From Methylotenera sp. (GTDB lineage: Bacteria > Pseudomonadota > Gammaproteobacteria > Burkholderiales > Methylophilaceae): a stretch of DNA of 52,514 bases. The stretch spans positions 1 to 52,514 of the forward strand of contig JACMNB010000065.1 in assembly GCA_014378845.1 (NCBI GenBank), given 5' to 3'. This document shows positions 35,155 to 45,806 of the stretch, one piece after another (the first letter of the stretch is position 1; every line of letters starts with the position of its first letter). A program made the translations under genes and the position numbers. The notes beneath the pieces were generated by a model. The model was given only the letters and a program-made list of their open reading frames with translations. It searched no databases and had not been told where the DNA came from.

Positions 35155-36582
35155 TTAACGTGGCAGTGTTGAACTTCCCATCAAAAACTCATCCACAGCC
35201 CTTGCTGCTTGGCGTCCTTCGCGAATCGCCCACACAACAAGCGATTGTCCGCGGCGCATATCGCCTGCGGCAAATACTTTGTCTTTATTGGTTTTGTAGC
35301 AGCCCAAGCCGTCTGTTGTGGCTTTAGCGTTGCCGCGCGCATCTTTTTCTACGCCAAATGCTTCTAACACTTTTTGCATCGGCGATACAAAGCCCATCGC
35401 CAGCAATACTAAATCGGCCGCAATGGTGAATTCTGTGCCTGCAACTTCAGCCATTTTGCCGTCTTTCCATTCGACTTTTGAACCGACTAAATGCGTGACT
35501 TTACCGTTTTCGCCTTTTAGTTCTTTGGTCGTAATTGACCAGTCACGGTTGGCGCCTTCTTCGTGGCTGCTAGAGGTGCGTAGCTTTAGCGGCCAGTTTG
35601 GCCACACTAATTCTTTGTTTTCTTTAGTGGGTGGTTGCGGCATCAGTTCAAATTGCGTGATGCTTAACGCGCCATGACGATTGCTGGTGCCAACGCAATC
35701 TGAACCCGTATCGCCGCCGCCAATCACCACCACATGTTTGTTGGTTGCCATCACTTGGTTCATAACTTTATCGCCAGCAACCACTTTGTTTTGATTGGGC
35801 AAAAAATCCATCGCGTACATCACGCCATCCAGCTCGCGGCCTTGCACCTGCAAGTCGCGTGGCGCTTCAGCGCCGCCAGCTAAAATCACTGCGTCGTAAC
35901 CATTAATTACATCGTCTGCTTTTATGTTTTCACCGACATATTGATTCACTTTAAACTCTACGCCCTCGGCCAACATTTGTGCCATACGTTTATCAATGTG
36001 CGACTTTTCCATTTTAAAATCGGGAATACCGTAACGCAGCAAGCCGCCAATGCGATCATTTTTTTCGAGCACAGTGACCGCGTGACCTGCGCGCGCGAGC
36101 TGCTGCGCCGCCGCCAAACCGGCTGGGCCGCTGCCAACAACCGCAATTTTTTTACCCGTTTTATTCGGGTTAATTTGCGGCACAACCCAATCATTTTCCC
36201 AAGCTTTGTCGATAATCGCGTGTTCGATGGACTTGATGCCAACCGCATCATTGTTGATATTCAGCGTACATGCCGCTTCGCACGGCGCAGGACAAATGCG
36301 GCCAGTGAATTCAGGAAAGTTATTGGTAGAATGCAATACGTCAATCGCCGATTTCCAATCTTGGCTGTACACCAAATCGTTGAAATCGGGGATGATATTA
36401 TTGACTGGGCAGCCCGTGGTGCAAAATGGAATGCCGCAATCCATACAACGCGCGCCTTGCTGCTTGGCTTGGTCGTCTGTTAAATGTAATACAAATTCTT
36501 TGTAATTTTTAATGCGGTCTGTTACTGGCAAATTAGCCTCAGACAGACGATCGAACTCCATAAAACCCGTGACTTTACCCAT
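35155..36582 (-). CDS. gltD: Glutamate synthase (NADPH) small subunit
   Basis: Supplies electrons from NADPH to the GltB subunit for glutamine plus 2-oxoglutarate to two glutamates. It has the N-terminal Fe-S segment [16 protein letters not shown] (about 46-61), the FAD site [15 protein letters not shown] (about 149-163) and NADPH site [12 protein letters not shown]. Length 475. I start at ATG 36582; a TTG 6 bp upstream is in frame. It lies 42 bp downstream of gltB and is terminated by the hairpin at 35058. Confidence 0.96.
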   Translation of the reverse strand: MGKVTGFMEFDRLSEANLPVTDRIKNYKEFVLHLTDDQAKQQGARCMDCGIPFCTTGCPVNNIIPDFNDLVYSQDWKSAIDVLHSTNNFPEFTGRICPAPCEAACTLNINNDAVGIKSIEHAIIDKAWENDWVVPQINPNKTGKKIAVVGSGPAGLAAAQQLARAGHAVTVLEKNDRIGGLLRYGIPDFKMEKSHIDKRMAQMLAEGVEFKVNQYVGENIKADDVINGYDAVILAGGAEAPRDLQVQGRELDGVMYAMDFLPNQNKVVAGDKVMNQVMATNKHVVVIGGGDTGSDCVGTSNRHGALSITQFELMPQPPTKENKELVWPNWPLKLRTSSSHEEGANRDWSITTKELKGENGKVTHLVGSKVEWKDGKMAEVAGTEFTIAADLVLLAMGFVSPMQKVLEAFGVEKDARGNAKATTDGLGCYKTNKDKVFAAGDMRRGQSLVVWAIREGRQAARAVDEFLMGSSTLPR

Positions 36583-36630
36583 ACTCAATGCCTTTTTCTA
36601 TTTTATGGCTGATGATGCAGCCGCTTTTAA

Positions 36631-39600
36631 TCACGCTGCTACCAATACTTTATCTTCTGCCAATTCAATCAAGGCGCGCTTGTATTCATTTGGCATTACT
36701 TTCACAAATCTGCCGCGCGCATGTTCCCAATCCGCCAAAATCGCTTTGGCACGGGCGCTACCTGTATATTCAATGTGTTTATTCATTAAGTTTAACAGCG
36801 TCACTTCGTCTGGTTGATTTAAATGATGCACTGCGTCGTTAGTAACACTGGCGTGATGCGCTACTTTTTCTAACGACACCATTCCCATATTGCACCGTTT
36901 GGCAAACAAGCCATCTTCGTCATATACATACGCCACGCCGCCGCTCATACCTGCGGCGAAGTTTTGGCCTGTGAGTCCTAACACCACCACCGTGCCACCT
37001 GTCATGTATTCACATCCGTGATTGCCCAACCCTTCGACAACGGCTGAAGCGCCCGAGTTTCGAACACAAAAGCGCTCGCCCGCGACGCCGTTAAAATAAG
37101 CCTCGCCCGTGGTCGCGCCGTACATGACGGTGTTGCCGATGATGATGTTTTCATGCGCAATGCCGCGGAAAGCAGCTGGCGGTTTAATCACAATGCGGCC
37201 GCCACACAAGCCTTTACCGACGTAATCGTTGCCTTCGCCCGTTAAATTAAAAGTGATGCCTTTGGCTAGAAACGCTGCAAAACTTTGGCCTGATGTGCCC
37301 GTAAAATTGACATGAATGGTGTCATCTGCCAAGCCAGCATTGCCGTAACGCACCGCAATTTGGTTAGATAACATAGTGCCAACGGTGCGATTGGTATTGC
37401 TAATCGGCAAGTCAATTGTCACTTTTTGTTTGGTTTCTAGTGCATTTTTCGCCAATGTGATCAATTGGTTGTCTAGTGCGTTCGCCAAGCCGTGATCCTG
37501 CACGTCGTTATTTTTGCGCGAAACACTGGCTGGCATATCGGGCAGGTGAAACACTTTGCTGAAATCTAAACCTTGGATTTTCCAATGGTCGATACCCGCT
37601 TTCATGTCCAGCAAATCGGCGCGACCAATTAAATCTTCAAACTTAGCAATGCCGATACTCGCCATCAATTCGCGCAACTCTTCAGCCACAAAGAAGAAGA
37701 AATTCACGACGTGTTCTGGCTGACCCGTAAATTTTTTGCGTAGTTCTGGATCTTGCGTCGCCACGCCCACAGGGCAGGTGTTAAGGTGGCATTTGCGCAT
37801 CATAATACAGCCTTCAACCACTAATGGGGCGGTTGCAAAGCCAAATTCGTCTGCGCCTAGCAATGCACCAATTAATACGTCGCGGCCCGTTTTCATTTGA
37901 CCATCGACTTGCAACACTACGCGTCCACGCAACTGGTTTAACACCAATGTCTGCTGCGTTTCCGCAAGGCCAAGCTCCCAGGGTGTACCTGCGTGCTTCA
38001 CACTTGAAATTGGCGATGCGCCCGTACCGCCATCGTGACCTGCCACTACAATATGATCTGATTTGGCTTTGGCCACGCCTGCCGCTACCGTACCAATGCC
38101 AGTTTCGGACACCAATTTAACCGAAATGCTAGCTTTAGGGTTGGCATTTTTAAGGTCGTGAATCAGTTGCGCAAGGTCTTCAATTGAGTAAATATCGTGA
38201 TGTGGCGGCGGTGAAATTAAGCCTACACCTGGCACACTGAAACGCAATTTTGCAATGTATGGCGATACTTTGTGACCTGGCAATTGACCGCCTTCGCCAG
38301 GTTTTGCGCCTTGCGCCATTTTAATTTGAATTTGGTCGGCAGAAGCTAAGTATTCCGCCGTCACGCCAAAGCGGCCAGACGCCACTTGCTTGATGCGCGA
38401 ACGCATGGAATCACCTGTTTTAAGTGGAATGTTTGCTTCAACCAATTTAAGGCCAATCACGTTTGCCATGGTGGTATCTTTAGCAACGGCAATAAAGCGT
38501 TTCGCGTCTTCGCCGCCTTCACCCGTGTTAGATTTGCCGCCGATGCGGTTCATGGCAATCGCAAGCGTCGCGTGCGCTTCGGTGGAGATAGAACCCAGCG
38601 ACATCGCGCCAGTGGCAAAGCGTTTCACGATTTCTTTGGCTGGCTCAACCAAGCTAATATCAATGGCAGCGTGGGCAGCTTTAATCTCAAACAGCCCGCG
38701 CAGCGTCATGTGGCGGCGCGTTTGGTCGTTGATGAGCTTGGCGTATTCCTTGTAAGTGCTGTATTGGTTGGTACGAGTTGCGTTCTGCAATTTGGCGATG
38801 GAATCTGGTGTCCACATGTGCTCTTCGCCGCGCACGCGGAAAGCATACTCGCCGCCAGCGTCCAATTGACGCGCTAATACTGGGTCGTTGCCAAAGGCCT
38901 GCGTGTGCAAACGTATGGCTTCTTCCGCCACTTGTGCCAAACCGATGCCTTCAATTTGCGTGGTGGTGCCTGTGAAATAGGCATCAATCAGCGAGGAACT
39001 TAAACCAATTGCCTCAAAAATTTGTGCGCCGCAATAAGATTGATAAGTTGAAATACCCATTTTCGACATGACTTTATACAAGCCTTTGCCGATGGCTTTG
39101 ATGAATTTTTTGTTTGCTTCCTCTGGTTTATCAGACATGCTGGCGATGGTTCTGTAAGCCAACCAAGGGTGTACGGCCTCTGCGCCATAGCCTGCCAACA
39201 GGGCAAAATGATGCACTTCGCGCGCAGAGCCTGTCGAGATGACCAGGCCAGTGCTGGTGCGTAAGCCCGTTTTAACTAAATGCTGATGCACGGCCGAGCA
39301 AGCCAATAAAGCGGGAATTGCAACTTGCATTTTAGAAGTTTGGCTATCCGTCAGTATCACAATGTTAAAGCCGTCATGCACAGCTTTTTCGGCTTTTGCA
39401 CATAGCTGTTCTAAAGCCTTTTGCATGCCCACCGCGCCTTGCGCTATATCGTATGTCATCAATAAAGTAATCGCGTTGTAGGCGCCATTTGTAGTTGCAT
39501 CGATGGCTTTAATTTTTACGTAATCATCTGTTGATAAAACAGGTTGACTCGCCTCTAAGCGTATTGGCGGATTTGTTTCATCCACGCCTAAAAGATTAGG

Positions 39601-41268
39601 TTTTGGGCCAATAAAAGTTACCAGCGACATCACCAACTCCTCGCGAATTGGGTCGATTGGCGGGTTGGTGACTTGCGCAAATAACTGTTTAAAGTAGTTG
39701 TACAACACCTTTGGCTTGGCCGATAACACCGGCAATGCGGCGTCGTTACCCATCGAGCCAGCGCCTTCTTCGCCATTCGCAATCATTGGCTGGAGGATAA
39801 ATTTAATGTCTTCTTGCGTATAACCAAAAGCCTGCTGCGTATCGAGCAAACTTTCTCTCATCTCAAAGTTGGTGTCTTCTTCTGGCAAATCGCTCAATAA
39901 ATAACGCGATTTTTCAATCCATTTTTTATAAGGCTTGGCATTAGCTAATTCATTTTTGACTTCATTGTCATCAATGATTCTGCCTTGCACCATGTCGATT
40001 AACAACATTTTGCCCGGTTGCAAACGCCATTTTTTCACGATTTTTTCTTGCGGAAACGTCAGCACACCCATTTCAGACGCCATCATTACGATGTCATCAT
40101 CGGTCACCAAATAGCGCGCGGGGCGCAGGCCATTACGGTCTAGTGTGGCGCCAATCATATTGCCATCGGTAAACGCCACCGCGGCTGGGCCGTCCCACGG
40201 CTCCATTAACGCAGCGTGATATTCATAAAACGCACGGCGATTGTCATCCATCAGCGCATTATTGTTCCAGGCTTCTGGAATCAACATCATCATGGCGTGC
40301 GGCAAGCTATAACCCCCCGCAACCAATAATTCTAGGCAATTATCAAAACAAGCCGAGTCAGATTGATTTTCAGCAATCAGCGGCCAAAGCTTGTCCAAAT
40401 CTTCGCCAATAATGGCCGATTTCATGGTCTCGTGTCGCGCCGCCATCCAATTGACATTGCCTTGCACAGTATTAATTTCACCATTGTGCGCAATCATGCG
40501 GAACGGATGTGCTAAATCCCAGGCGGGAAAAGTGTTCGTTGAAAAACGCTGGTGTACCAAAGCCAGCGCAGAAACCACCGTTTCATCGGTTAAATCAGTG
40601 TAGTAAATGCCCACTTCATTGGCCAGCAACATGCCTTTATAAACGATGGTGCGGCTGGAAAGCGAGGGCACGTAAAACGCCGCCTTATCTTGAATGTTTA
40701 AGGCACGAACCGCATGTTCGATACGTTTGCGAATGACGAAACATTTGCGCTCGAAAGTGGTTTGTTCCGCTGCGTCTGAACCAATAAATACTTGGCGCAT
40801 CACCGGCTCTACATCGCGCGCGGCTTCGGCGATATTGCTGTTATCCACTGGCACATAGCGCCAGCCGAGCAAGCTTTGATTTTCTTCGGCAATAATTTTA
40901 GTGATTAAAGCTTCAACTGCTGCGCGATTTTCCGCGTCTTGCGGCAAAAACAAATTACCCACCGCGTACTGACCTGCAGCTGGCAGATTAATATTAAGTT
41001 TTGCAGCCTCTTTGCGCATAAACGCATCTGGCATTTGCATCAACAAGCCAGCGCCATCGCCAAGCTTAGGGTCGTAACCCGTTGCGCCGCGATGCGTTAA
41101 ATTGGTTAAAAGTTGCAGGCCTTGCGCCACAATTTCATGGCTTTTTTTGCCTTTAATGTGCGCCACAAAACCAACGCCACAACCGTCTTTTTCGTTACGT
41201 TTATTGTATAAACCTTGGTTTTTTGGTGCTTGCATGATTGCTTGCATATTTGTTTGCATTACTTGCAT
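36631..41268 (-). CDS. gltB: Glutamate synthase (NADPH) large subunit
   Basis: Large subunit of 1545 residues. The N-terminal glutaminase starts at Cys30 (KDGCGVGFV) after a short propeptide, and the first 29 residues ([13 protein letters not shown]...) are a Met/Gln-rich leader. The synthase domain has the FMN region [21 protein letters not shown] (about 1079) and the 3Fe-4S cysteines [12 protein letters not shown]. The C-terminus has GXGXG beta-helix repeats. Normal length. A promoter with TTGAAC and TATTAT boxes lies 30-65 bp upstream. Co-transcribed with gltD. Confidence 0.97.
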   Translation of the reverse strand: MQVMQTNMQAIMQAPKNQGLYNKRNEKDGCGVGFVAHIKGKKSHEIVAQGLQLLTNLTHRGATGYDPKLGDGAGLLMQMPDAFMRKEAAKLNINLPAAGQYAVGNLFLPQDAENRAAVEALITKIIAEENQSLLGWRYVPVDNSNIAEAARDVEPVMRQVFIGSDAAEQTTFERKCFVIRKRIEHAVRALNIQDKAAFYVPSLSSRTIVYKGMLLANEVGIYYTDLTDETVVSALALVHQRFSTNTFPAWDLAHPFRMIAHNGEINTVQGNVNWMAARHETMKSAIIGEDLDKLWPLIAENQSDSACFDNCLELLVAGGYSLPHAMMMLIPEAWNNNALMDDNRRAFYEYHAALMEPWDGPAAVAFTDGNMIGATLDRNGLRPARYLVTDDDIVMMASEMGVLTFPQEKIVKKWRLQPGKMLLIDMVQGRIIDDNEVKNELANAKPYKKWIEKSRYLLSDLPEEDTNFEMRESLLDTQQAFGYTQEDIKFILQPMIANGEEGAGSMGNDAALPVLSAKPKVLYNYFKQLFAQVTNPPIDPIREELVMSLVTFIGPKPNLLGVDETNPPIRLEASQPVLSTDDYVKIKAIDATTNGAYNAITLLMTYDIAQGAVGMQKALEQLCAKAEKAVHDGFNIVILTDSQTSKMQVAIPALLACSAVHQHLVKTGLRTSTGLVISTGSAREVHHFALLAGYGAEAVHPWLAYRTIASMSDKPEEANKKFIKAIGKGLYKVMSKMGISTYQSYCGAQIFEAIGLSSSLIDAYFTGTTTQIEGIGLAQVAEEAIRLHTQAFGNDPVLARQLDAGGEYAFRVRGEEHMWTPDSIAKLQNATRTNQYSTYKEYAKLINDQTRRHMTLRGLFEIKAAHAAIDISLVEPAKEIVKRFATGAMSLGSISTEAHATLAIAMNRIGGKSNTGEGGEDAKRFIAVAKDTTMANVIGLKLVEANIPLKTGDSMRSRIKQVASGRFGVTAEYLASADQIQIKMAQGAKPGEGGQLPGHKVSPYIAKLRFSVPGVGLISPPPHHDIYSIEDLAQLIHDLKNANPKASISVKLVSETGIGTVAAGVAKAKSDHIVVAGHDGGTGASPISSVKHAGTPWELGLAETQQTLVLNQLRGRVVLQVDGQMKTGRDVLIGALLGADEFGFATAPLVVEGCIMMRKCHLNTCPVGVATQDPELRKKFTGQPEHVVNFFFFVAEELRELMASIGIAKFEDLIGRADLLDMKAGIDHWKIQGLDFSKVFHLPDMPASVSRKNNDVQDHGLANALDNQLITLAKNALETKQKVTIDLPISNTNRTVGTMLSNQIAVRYGNAGLADDTIHVNFTGTSGQSFAAFLAKGITFNLTGEGNDYVGKGLCGGRIVIKPPAAFRGIAHENIIIGNTVMYGATTGEAYFNGVAGERFCVRNSGASAVVEGLGNHGCEYMTGGTVVVLGLTGQNFAAGMSGGVAYVYDEDGLFAKRCNMGMVSLEKVAHHASVTNDAVHHLNQPDEVTLLNLMNKHIEYTGSARAKAILADWEHARGRFVKVMPNEYKRALIELAEDKVLVAA

Positions 41269-41304
41269 ATTTAGCTACGTACAAAATTTTTAGCGGAACC
41301 TACA

Positions 41305-41333
41305 ATAATAACGTTAAATACGTGCAAGTTCAA
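41305..41333 (-). promoter_or_regulatory. Candidate sigma70 promoter of gltB
   Basis: On the minus strand, TTGAAC (41328-41333) and TATTAT (41305-41310) are separated by exactly 17 bp. The predicted start is about 30 bp upstream of the gltB ATG. The match is 4 of 6 and 5 of 6, so it is good but not perfect. Confidence 0.55.
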
Positions 41334-41406
41334 TCGTTTAAGCAGTTTTTAATTGACATTTGCGCTTTAAATTTAAGCCATTTAAACAAATAGTCCAATA
41401 AATCAA

Positions 41407-41439
41407 TTGACAATGCAAATGCGAATGGTTATCATTTGC
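41407..41439 (+). promoter_or_regulatory. Consensus promoter overlapped by a Fur-type box
   Basis: TTGACA (41407-41412) and TATCAT (41430-41435) are spaced by 17 bp. GCGAATGGTTATCATTTGC (41421-41439) covers the -10 box and agrees with the Fur consensus GATAATGATAATCATTATC at 13 of 19 bases; flanking CAAATG/CATTTG halves add dyad symmetry. Repression by Fur in iron-rich cells is the obvious prediction. It drives the small gene at 41471. A zinc- or manganese-type regulator is a less likely alternative. Confidence 0.7.
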
Positions 41440-41470
41440 ATATAGTTTTTTATTCAGTTAGGTGTTAATT

Positions 41471-41704
41471 ATGCGCAGCGCTTTATGTGACAAAATTGAA
41501 CTTGCCAACGGCCTGGGCGTGCGGCTACTGTTTTGCGAAAGCTGCCAAGTGATTGAGCTGGAAATTGGGGCTATTTCACTAAAACTTAGCCCTGATATGA
41601 TTCAACGAGTAGCCAATATTATGATGAAGGCTAGCCTAAAGCTAGACCATGTTAATGCGGCCGATAAGAAACCTGCCTATAAGCAACCGCAATTAATGCA
41701 TTAA
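41471..41704 (+). CDS. Small protein under a Fur-type box, 77 aa
   Basis: A 77-residue protein I do not recognise. It has three cysteines, of which Cys24 and Cys27 form FCESC, an amphipathic middle and a short basic tail (KKPAYKQ). AGGTG precedes the ATG by 6 nt; a GTG 9 bp upstream is an alternative start. The promoter is overlapped by a Fur box, so it probably is iron-responsive. It is convergent with hemL, divergent from gltB. A small Cys-x2-Cys protein induced by iron limitation could bind iron or regulate uptake, which is inference. Confidence 0.6.
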   Translation: MRSALCDKIELANGLGVRLLFCESCQVIELEIGAISLKLSPDMIQRVANIMMKASLKLDHVNAADKKPAYKQPQLMH

Positions 41705-41723
41705 CTAGTCGTTAATTTTTAAG

Positions 41724-43013
41724 CTAATTTTTAAGCGCTGCAAATGCTTTTTTGGCAGCTGCAATTGTGCTGGCAATGTCATCATCAGAGTGTGCCGCTG
41801 ACACAAAACCTGCCTCAAACGCGCTTGGGCCAAGGTAAATGCCGCTATCCAGCATGCTGTGGAAAAACCGGTTAAAGTGCGTTTTATTGTTATTCGCCAT
41901 AATTTCGGCATAACTTGTTGGGCAGGCCTCAGAGAAATACAGCCCGAACATGCCTCCAACATTTTGCGCACTGAACGTAACTTTTGCCTCTTTGGCTGCT
42001 AACATTAAACCATCCATCAGTTTTTTGGTTTGCGCAGTTAAACGGTCATGAAAACCTTCTGCTTGTATTAGTTTTAATGTTGCCAAACCTGCAGAAACCG
42101 CCACAGGGTTGCCAGACAGCGTGCCTGCTTGATACACTTTGCCGACTGGCGCGAGAAATTGCATGATGTCTTTACGTCCGCCAAACGCGCCCACGGGCAA
42201 GCCGCCACCGATAACTTTGCCCAGCGTGGTTATATCTGGCTTGATGTTATACAGCGCTTGCGCGCCGCCCATAGCAACGCGAAAGCCTGTCATTACCTCA
42301 TCAAAAATCAGCACTGCGCCGTGTTTAGTGCAAAGCGCGCGTAGGGTTTGTAAAAACTCCATTGTTGGCACGATTAAATTCATATTGCCGACGACTGGCT
42401 CGATAATCACACAGGCGATTTCGCCCCCGCTTTGTTTGAATAAATCCTCAAGTTGCTGAATATTGTTATATTCTAAAGTAAGCGTTAGCGCGGCAACACT
42501 TGCTGGCACACCGCCAGAATCAGGCTCGCCAAACGTGAGCAAGCCAGAACCTGCCTTTACCAAAAGCCCGTCAGAATGGCCATGGTAACAACCCTCAAAT
42601 TTCACAATTTTATCGCGCCCAGTAAAACCGCGCGCGGTACGAATCGCACTCATGGTGGCCTCGGTGCCGCTGCTGTTTAGACGCACTTGCTCCATGCTTG
42701 GCACCAGCTTGTTAATCAGTTCCGCCATTTCCAGCTCTAACCCAGTCGGCGCACCAAAACTTAAAGAGTTCGCCGCCGCCGCCTGCACCGCCGCAATCAC
42801 CTCAGGATGCGCGTGCCCAACAATCATCGGCCCCCAGCTATTGATGTAATCGATGTACTCTTTGCCATCCACATCCCACAGCTTAGAACCCAAGCCCTTT
42901 TTAAAGAAAACTGGCGTACCGCCTACGCTACGAAACGCGCGAACTGGCGAGTTCACCCCGCCAGGAATGAGTTGTTGAGATTTGTCGAACAGGGTTTGGT
43001 TGAGTGAAGTCAT
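41724..43013 (-). CDS. hemL: Glutamate-1-semialdehyde 2,1-aminomutase
   Basis: PLP enzyme converting glutamate-1-semialdehyde to 5-aminolevulinate in the C5 haem pathway. Lys266 ([10 protein letters not shown]) binds the cofactor; [37 protein letters not shown] and FDEVMTGFR are family motifs. Length (429) is normal. Start ATG 43013. It is last of the conserved genes before the accessory patch at 43252. Confidence 0.97.
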   Translation of the reverse strand: MTSLNQTLFDKSQQLIPGGVNSPVRAFRSVGGTPVFFKKGLGSKLWDVDGKEYIDYINSWGPMIVGHAHPEVIAAVQAAAANSLSFGAPTGLELEMAELINKLVPSMEQVRLNSSGTEATMSAIRTARGFTGRDKIVKFEGCYHGHSDGLLVKAGSGLLTFGEPDSGGVPASVAALTLTLEYNNIQQLEDLFKQSGGEIACVIIEPVVGNMNLIVPTMEFLQTLRALCTKHGAVLIFDEVMTGFRVAMGGAQALYNIKPDITTLGKVIGGGLPVGAFGGRKDIMQFLAPVGKVYQAGTLSGNPVAVSAGLATLKLIQAEGFHDRLTAQTKKLMDGLMLAAKEAKVTFSAQNVGGMFGLYFSEACPTSYAEIMANNNKTHFNRFFHSMLDSGIYLGPSAFEAGFVSAAHSDDDIASTIAAAKKAFAALKN

Positions 43014-43251
43014 AATAATGTGAAATTAGCGAAAAGCAACATTTTAGCAGAGTGCTTTAGTTAATGTGGCTTATTGGAAGGCTTTAGCTGGAGCAGTGTC
43101 GACATCCCGGGCTTAGATTTCAATTTGCCAGCCAAATTAGGCACTAACAACATCAAAATCCCAGCTACGGGGGATGGTCGAGTGGGAATTAATCGTGGTC
43201 TGCGCCCTATTATTCACCTATTATTTCGCTAACTCCCAAGTTGGGAAAACT

Positions 43252-43890
43252 TCATTCTTCTATTTTACCAATTACCCAATTCGTCCAGCCTAATACTGTA
43301 GAAGCTCGTCTGCTATAGGTTTCTTCTGAGGCTACATTGTTTAGATTTGATTCTTTCATTATCAAAACTACTTCGTCTTTGGTTGGCATACTGGCTTTAT
43401 TAAAATACAACTCTAATGTTTTTCTGAAAACAACCTTTGATAAGATTAGTTTTATAAAATCAAGTCTGCGAGAGCTAATATCTTTTTTGAATATTTCTTT
43501 CCCTTTCGGGCTTAGAAATGCTGAAATTACTTCGTCTTTAAATCCTTTCTCGGCCAAGCCGAGATACTTACAAGCATTTAGGTAGTAATCTGTTTGTCGT
43601 GAATCAAAGTCATAATTCTCTGTAATTTCATCTTTTCCTAATATTTCAGAAGTATTAATTAATTCACATAAATTGATTACCCTCTCAAATGAATCTGCTT
43701 GAGGGAAGGGAGTATCCGTTGGCTCTGGTTCTATCGTTTTTTTAAGAATTAACTCTTGAATTATTTCAACATTAATTACAATGTTGTAAATGGCATATCG
43801 TTTACTTTTTACTAGATTTATAGAGTTATAGCCTTCTATATCCGTAAATGCATATTCTCTTAATTCAAATATACAATGGAAAGAATCACA
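43252..43890 (-). pseudogene. Truncated remnant resembling a DUF7226-type C-terminal domain
   Basis: An open frame of 212 codons has no plausible start (the first visible TTG is 334 bp in) and is interrupted upstream by a stop at 43891-43893. The encoded segment contains ELREYAFTDIEGYNS near its beginning and FDSRQTDYYLNACKYLGL (about residues 100-117). The second matches a winged-helix-like C-terminal domain (DUF7226-like) that I associate with restriction endonucleases and other defence-type proteins. The 5' end is lost at the junction with an IS remnant. It is AT-rich like the DpnI homologue nearby. It may be the 3' part of a restriction gene destroyed by an insertion, which is inference; the label itself is tentative. 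Confidence 0.5.
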
Positions 43891-44077
43891 TTAATGGTAT
43901 TGAGAATTTCTGGAATTAGGCCAAGCATGTGTTGAGAAAATATAATGGCATTCCGAAAGAATCGTTTTCTCTATTCCTCAAAGAATGTGAGTTTAGGTTT
44001 AATTATGGAACATCAAAACAACAACTAAAAATACTGAAAAAGTGGGCTGAAATTTAGTGTTAATCTACTTCAGCCCC
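43875..44077 (+). mobile_element. IS1595-family transposase remnant with right terminal inverted repeat
   Basis: In frame from about 43887 the DNA reads HINGIENFWN-stop-AKHVLRKYNGIPKE, then LFLKECEFRFNYG and ends KKWAEI with TAG at 44055. This is the C-terminal end of an IS1595-type (ISXO2-like) transposase with a TAG in place of a CAG. TGTTAATCTACTTCAGCCCC (44058-44077) fits the right inverted repeat of such elements. The left part of the element is missing, so it is dead. Confidence 0.7.
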
Positions 44078-44181
44078 TAAAAAAATTTTTTTATAAACGA
44101 ATTCGACGTTCCGAATTTATTTGTGAAATAATCTAACCAAGCTCAACAAAGAAAAGATAAGTTAGGGAAGTGTGATTTGAG

Positions 44182-44964
44182 GTGAATCTTTTTTTCGATA
44201 CAAAACTTGCAAACAACTTCAGCAGCAATTCACAAAAAATCCGCATATTGACGGAAGATTGGGTGCGTCGCACTGTTTTCTGCCCAAATTGCGGAGAAAA
44301 AGATATTCTGCAATATCCGAATAATCGTCCTGTAGCTGATTTTTTCTGTTCAAGTTGTGACGAAGACTATGAACTCAAGAGCAAAGGGGGAAAAATAGGC
44401 AAAAAAATTGTGGATGGCGCCTATTCAACCATGATTGAACGACTCAATTCCAACTCGAACCCCAATTTTTTCATGTTGAGCTACGACAAAAACTCTCAGG
44501 CAATAAGAAATTTTTTATGCGTTCCCAAGCATTTTTTCATTCCTAAGTTAATTGAAATGCGGCGACCACTAGCTCCAACAGCTCGTCGAGCGGGCTGGGT
44601 TGGTTGTAATATTCTATTAGACAATATTCCAGAGTCAGGGAAAGTATATTTCATCCGTGACGGCGTTCAACTTCAACAACAATCTGTCCTCGACAAATGG
44701 AAAGAAACATTATTTTTGCGACAAGAGCACGAACTATCAGGCAAAGGTTGGTTGATAGATATCCTTTTGGTGATTGAAAGGATTGGTAATACAGAATTTA
44801 CGCTAGACGATATTTATGGATATGCAAGTGATCTTGCTGACTTGCACCCTGAGAACCATCACATTATAGATAAAATCAGGCAACAACTACAAGTATTACG
44901 TGACAAAAATTACCTGACGTTTGTAAATCGAGGGGTATACCGCTTGATTAATCACTCGATCTAA
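44182..44964 (+). CDS. dpnI: DpnI-family type IIM restriction endonuclease (cuts methylated GATC)
   Basis: A 260-residue homologue of DpnI, which cleaves GATC only if the adenine is methylated. The N-terminal PD-(D/E)XK core carries Asp53, Glu64 and Lys66 (VADFFC ... YELKSK), the same numbering as DpnI, and a zinc site of four cysteines at 34, 37, 56 and 59. Further matches are NNRPVADF, NPNFFML and RRPLAPTARRAGWVGCNI. The C-terminal winged-helix region (about 195-255) is the second DNA-reading domain. The start is a GTG that aligns with residue 1 of DpnI. No methyltransferase is needed or seen. It implies that the host does not Dam-methylate GATC. It sits in a decayed island. Confidence 0.93.
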   Translation: MNLFFDTKLANNFSSNSQKIRILTEDWVRRTVFCPNCGEKDILQYPNNRPVADFFCSSCDEDYELKSKGGKIGKKIVDGAYSTMIERLNSNSNPNFFMLSYDKNSQAIRNFLCVPKHFFIPKLIEMRRPLAPTARRAGWVGCNILLDNIPESGKVYFIRDGVQLQQQSVLDKWKETLFLRQEHELSGKGWLIDILLVIERIGNTEFTLDDIYGYASDLADLHPENHHIIDKIRQQLQVLRDKNYLTFVNRGVYRLINHSI

Positions 44965-45050
44965 TCAATCATATTCACCTGGAAACAAACTTAACACCAC
45001 TCGCAAAACACGCCTGTCAATATTGTGGCTCTGAAGTGAAACTAAAAAAA

Positions 45051-45077
45051 AATCAATGGGGTCAGTCTCGATTGATT
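45051..45077. repeat. RAYT/REP-type hairpin (AATCAAT-GGGGTCAG...ATTGATT)
   Basis: AATCAAT and ATTGATT form a 7-bp stem around GGGGTCAGTCTCG. This is a familiar motif found beside REP-associated tyrosine transposase genes and as isolated copies. No transposase is present here. The frame just upstream (about 44997-45090) reads CQYCGSEVKL, possibly a zinc-ribbon fragment. Confidence 0.6.
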
Positions 45078-45132
45078 ATATTTTTCATATAAATCAATAA
45101 GTTAACTATTTATTTTTTAGACAGAATTTCGC

Positions 45133-45408
45133 TTAAGTTCTTGCGCTGTGTAAAACACGTTCTATCAATACTGTTTTATTTTCAGTCACAGAAAAGAATA
45201 TTTAGTAGCGTTGATACACTAGCATTCTGATGCCATCGGCATATTCTGGTTTGGCAACACCCATATTTGGAAACTCTGCTAGCAATTGACATTGTTTGCG
45301 TAGCTCTGCCACAAAGCTTTGCGCGCGCGTGGGGTAATCGAGTGCAATGAAACGTGTTATTGCCAGCAAATCATCGCGGGCAAATGCGGTGAATTTAAGT
45401 TGATGCAT
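45133..45408 (-). pseudogene. ParE/RelE-type toxin with an in-frame stop codon
   Basis: The first 68 codons read as a ParE-type toxin (FARDDLLAITRFIALD; PEYADGIRMLVYQRY) and stop with TAA at 45202-45204. Immediately after, the same frame continues IFFSVTENKTVLIERVLHSA and stops at 45133, the expected ParE C-terminus, which in relatives reads YQRYLIFY. One base change from TTA (Leu) to TAA explains the interruption. The toxin is thus probably inactive; 91 codon positions in total. It follows its antitoxin by 17 bp. Confidence 0.8.
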
Positions 45409-45425
45409 ATTGCTAACTTAAGTGC

Positions 45426-45704
45426 TTATTTTTGACTAATGCTGGCTTCAAGCTCTGCAAAAACCGATTCTGCGGCCATTGCAGGGCGAGCATCGGCGCG
45501 GCTTTCTACAATTGCCAACCTAATTTCACTCTCTTCAAATCTTTCTAATAACTTTTGATAAAGTTGTGGTGTAAGCAAGTAAGCAGCGGGTTTGTTGTGA
45601 TTGAGTATGGCCAGCGGCTCTTTATTAGCATTTGCCAAAACAGCACTTGGGCTTCGTTTAAGCTCAGAAATGCTGACTGAGCGATTGGTTAAAATCTGTT
45701 CCAT
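45426..45704 (-). CDS. Phd/YefM-type antitoxin (StbD-like)
   Basis: A 92-residue antitoxin with the N-terminal Phd/YefM DNA-binding domain (SVSISELKRSPSAVL, about 10-24; AAYLLTPQLYQKLLE, about 40-54) and a C-terminal acidic tail for toxin neutralisation. AAGGA lies 8 nt before the ATG at 45704, which decides the start; earlier in-frame starts lack it. It precedes a disrupted parE-type toxin by 17 bp and would normally repress the pair. With the toxin broken the antitoxin is probably relaxed of selection. Upstream is thiE. Confidence 0.85.
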   Translation of the reverse strand: MEQILTNRSVSISELKRSPSAVLANANKEPLAILNHNKPAAYLLTPQLYQKLLERFEESEIRLAIVESRADARPAMAAESVFAELEASISQK

Positions 45705-45806
45705 TGAATTTATCCTTAAAAGAACCAAATTAGGTACTAAATAATATACTTATTTGTTTTTTAGTTCAACAAAAATAATAACCCGTGTAGCCTTACGCTC
45801 ACAATA

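Noticed and set aside
35941-36483. 180-codon plus-strand frame opposite gltD
   Set aside because: Fully antisense to a clear gltD; Arg-rich shadow translation with no family likeness.
43072-43240. Plus-strand frame of about 54 codons in the hemL-proximal gap (reads SSVDIPGLDFNLPAKLG)
   Set aside because: Only a TTG start, no ribosome site, no known family; could be a gene fragment but cannot be supported.
44997-45090. Short plus-strand frame with CQYCGSEVKL (zinc-ribbon-like)
   Set aside because: No start codon or ribosome site and it runs into the RAYT-type hairpin; at most a fragment.
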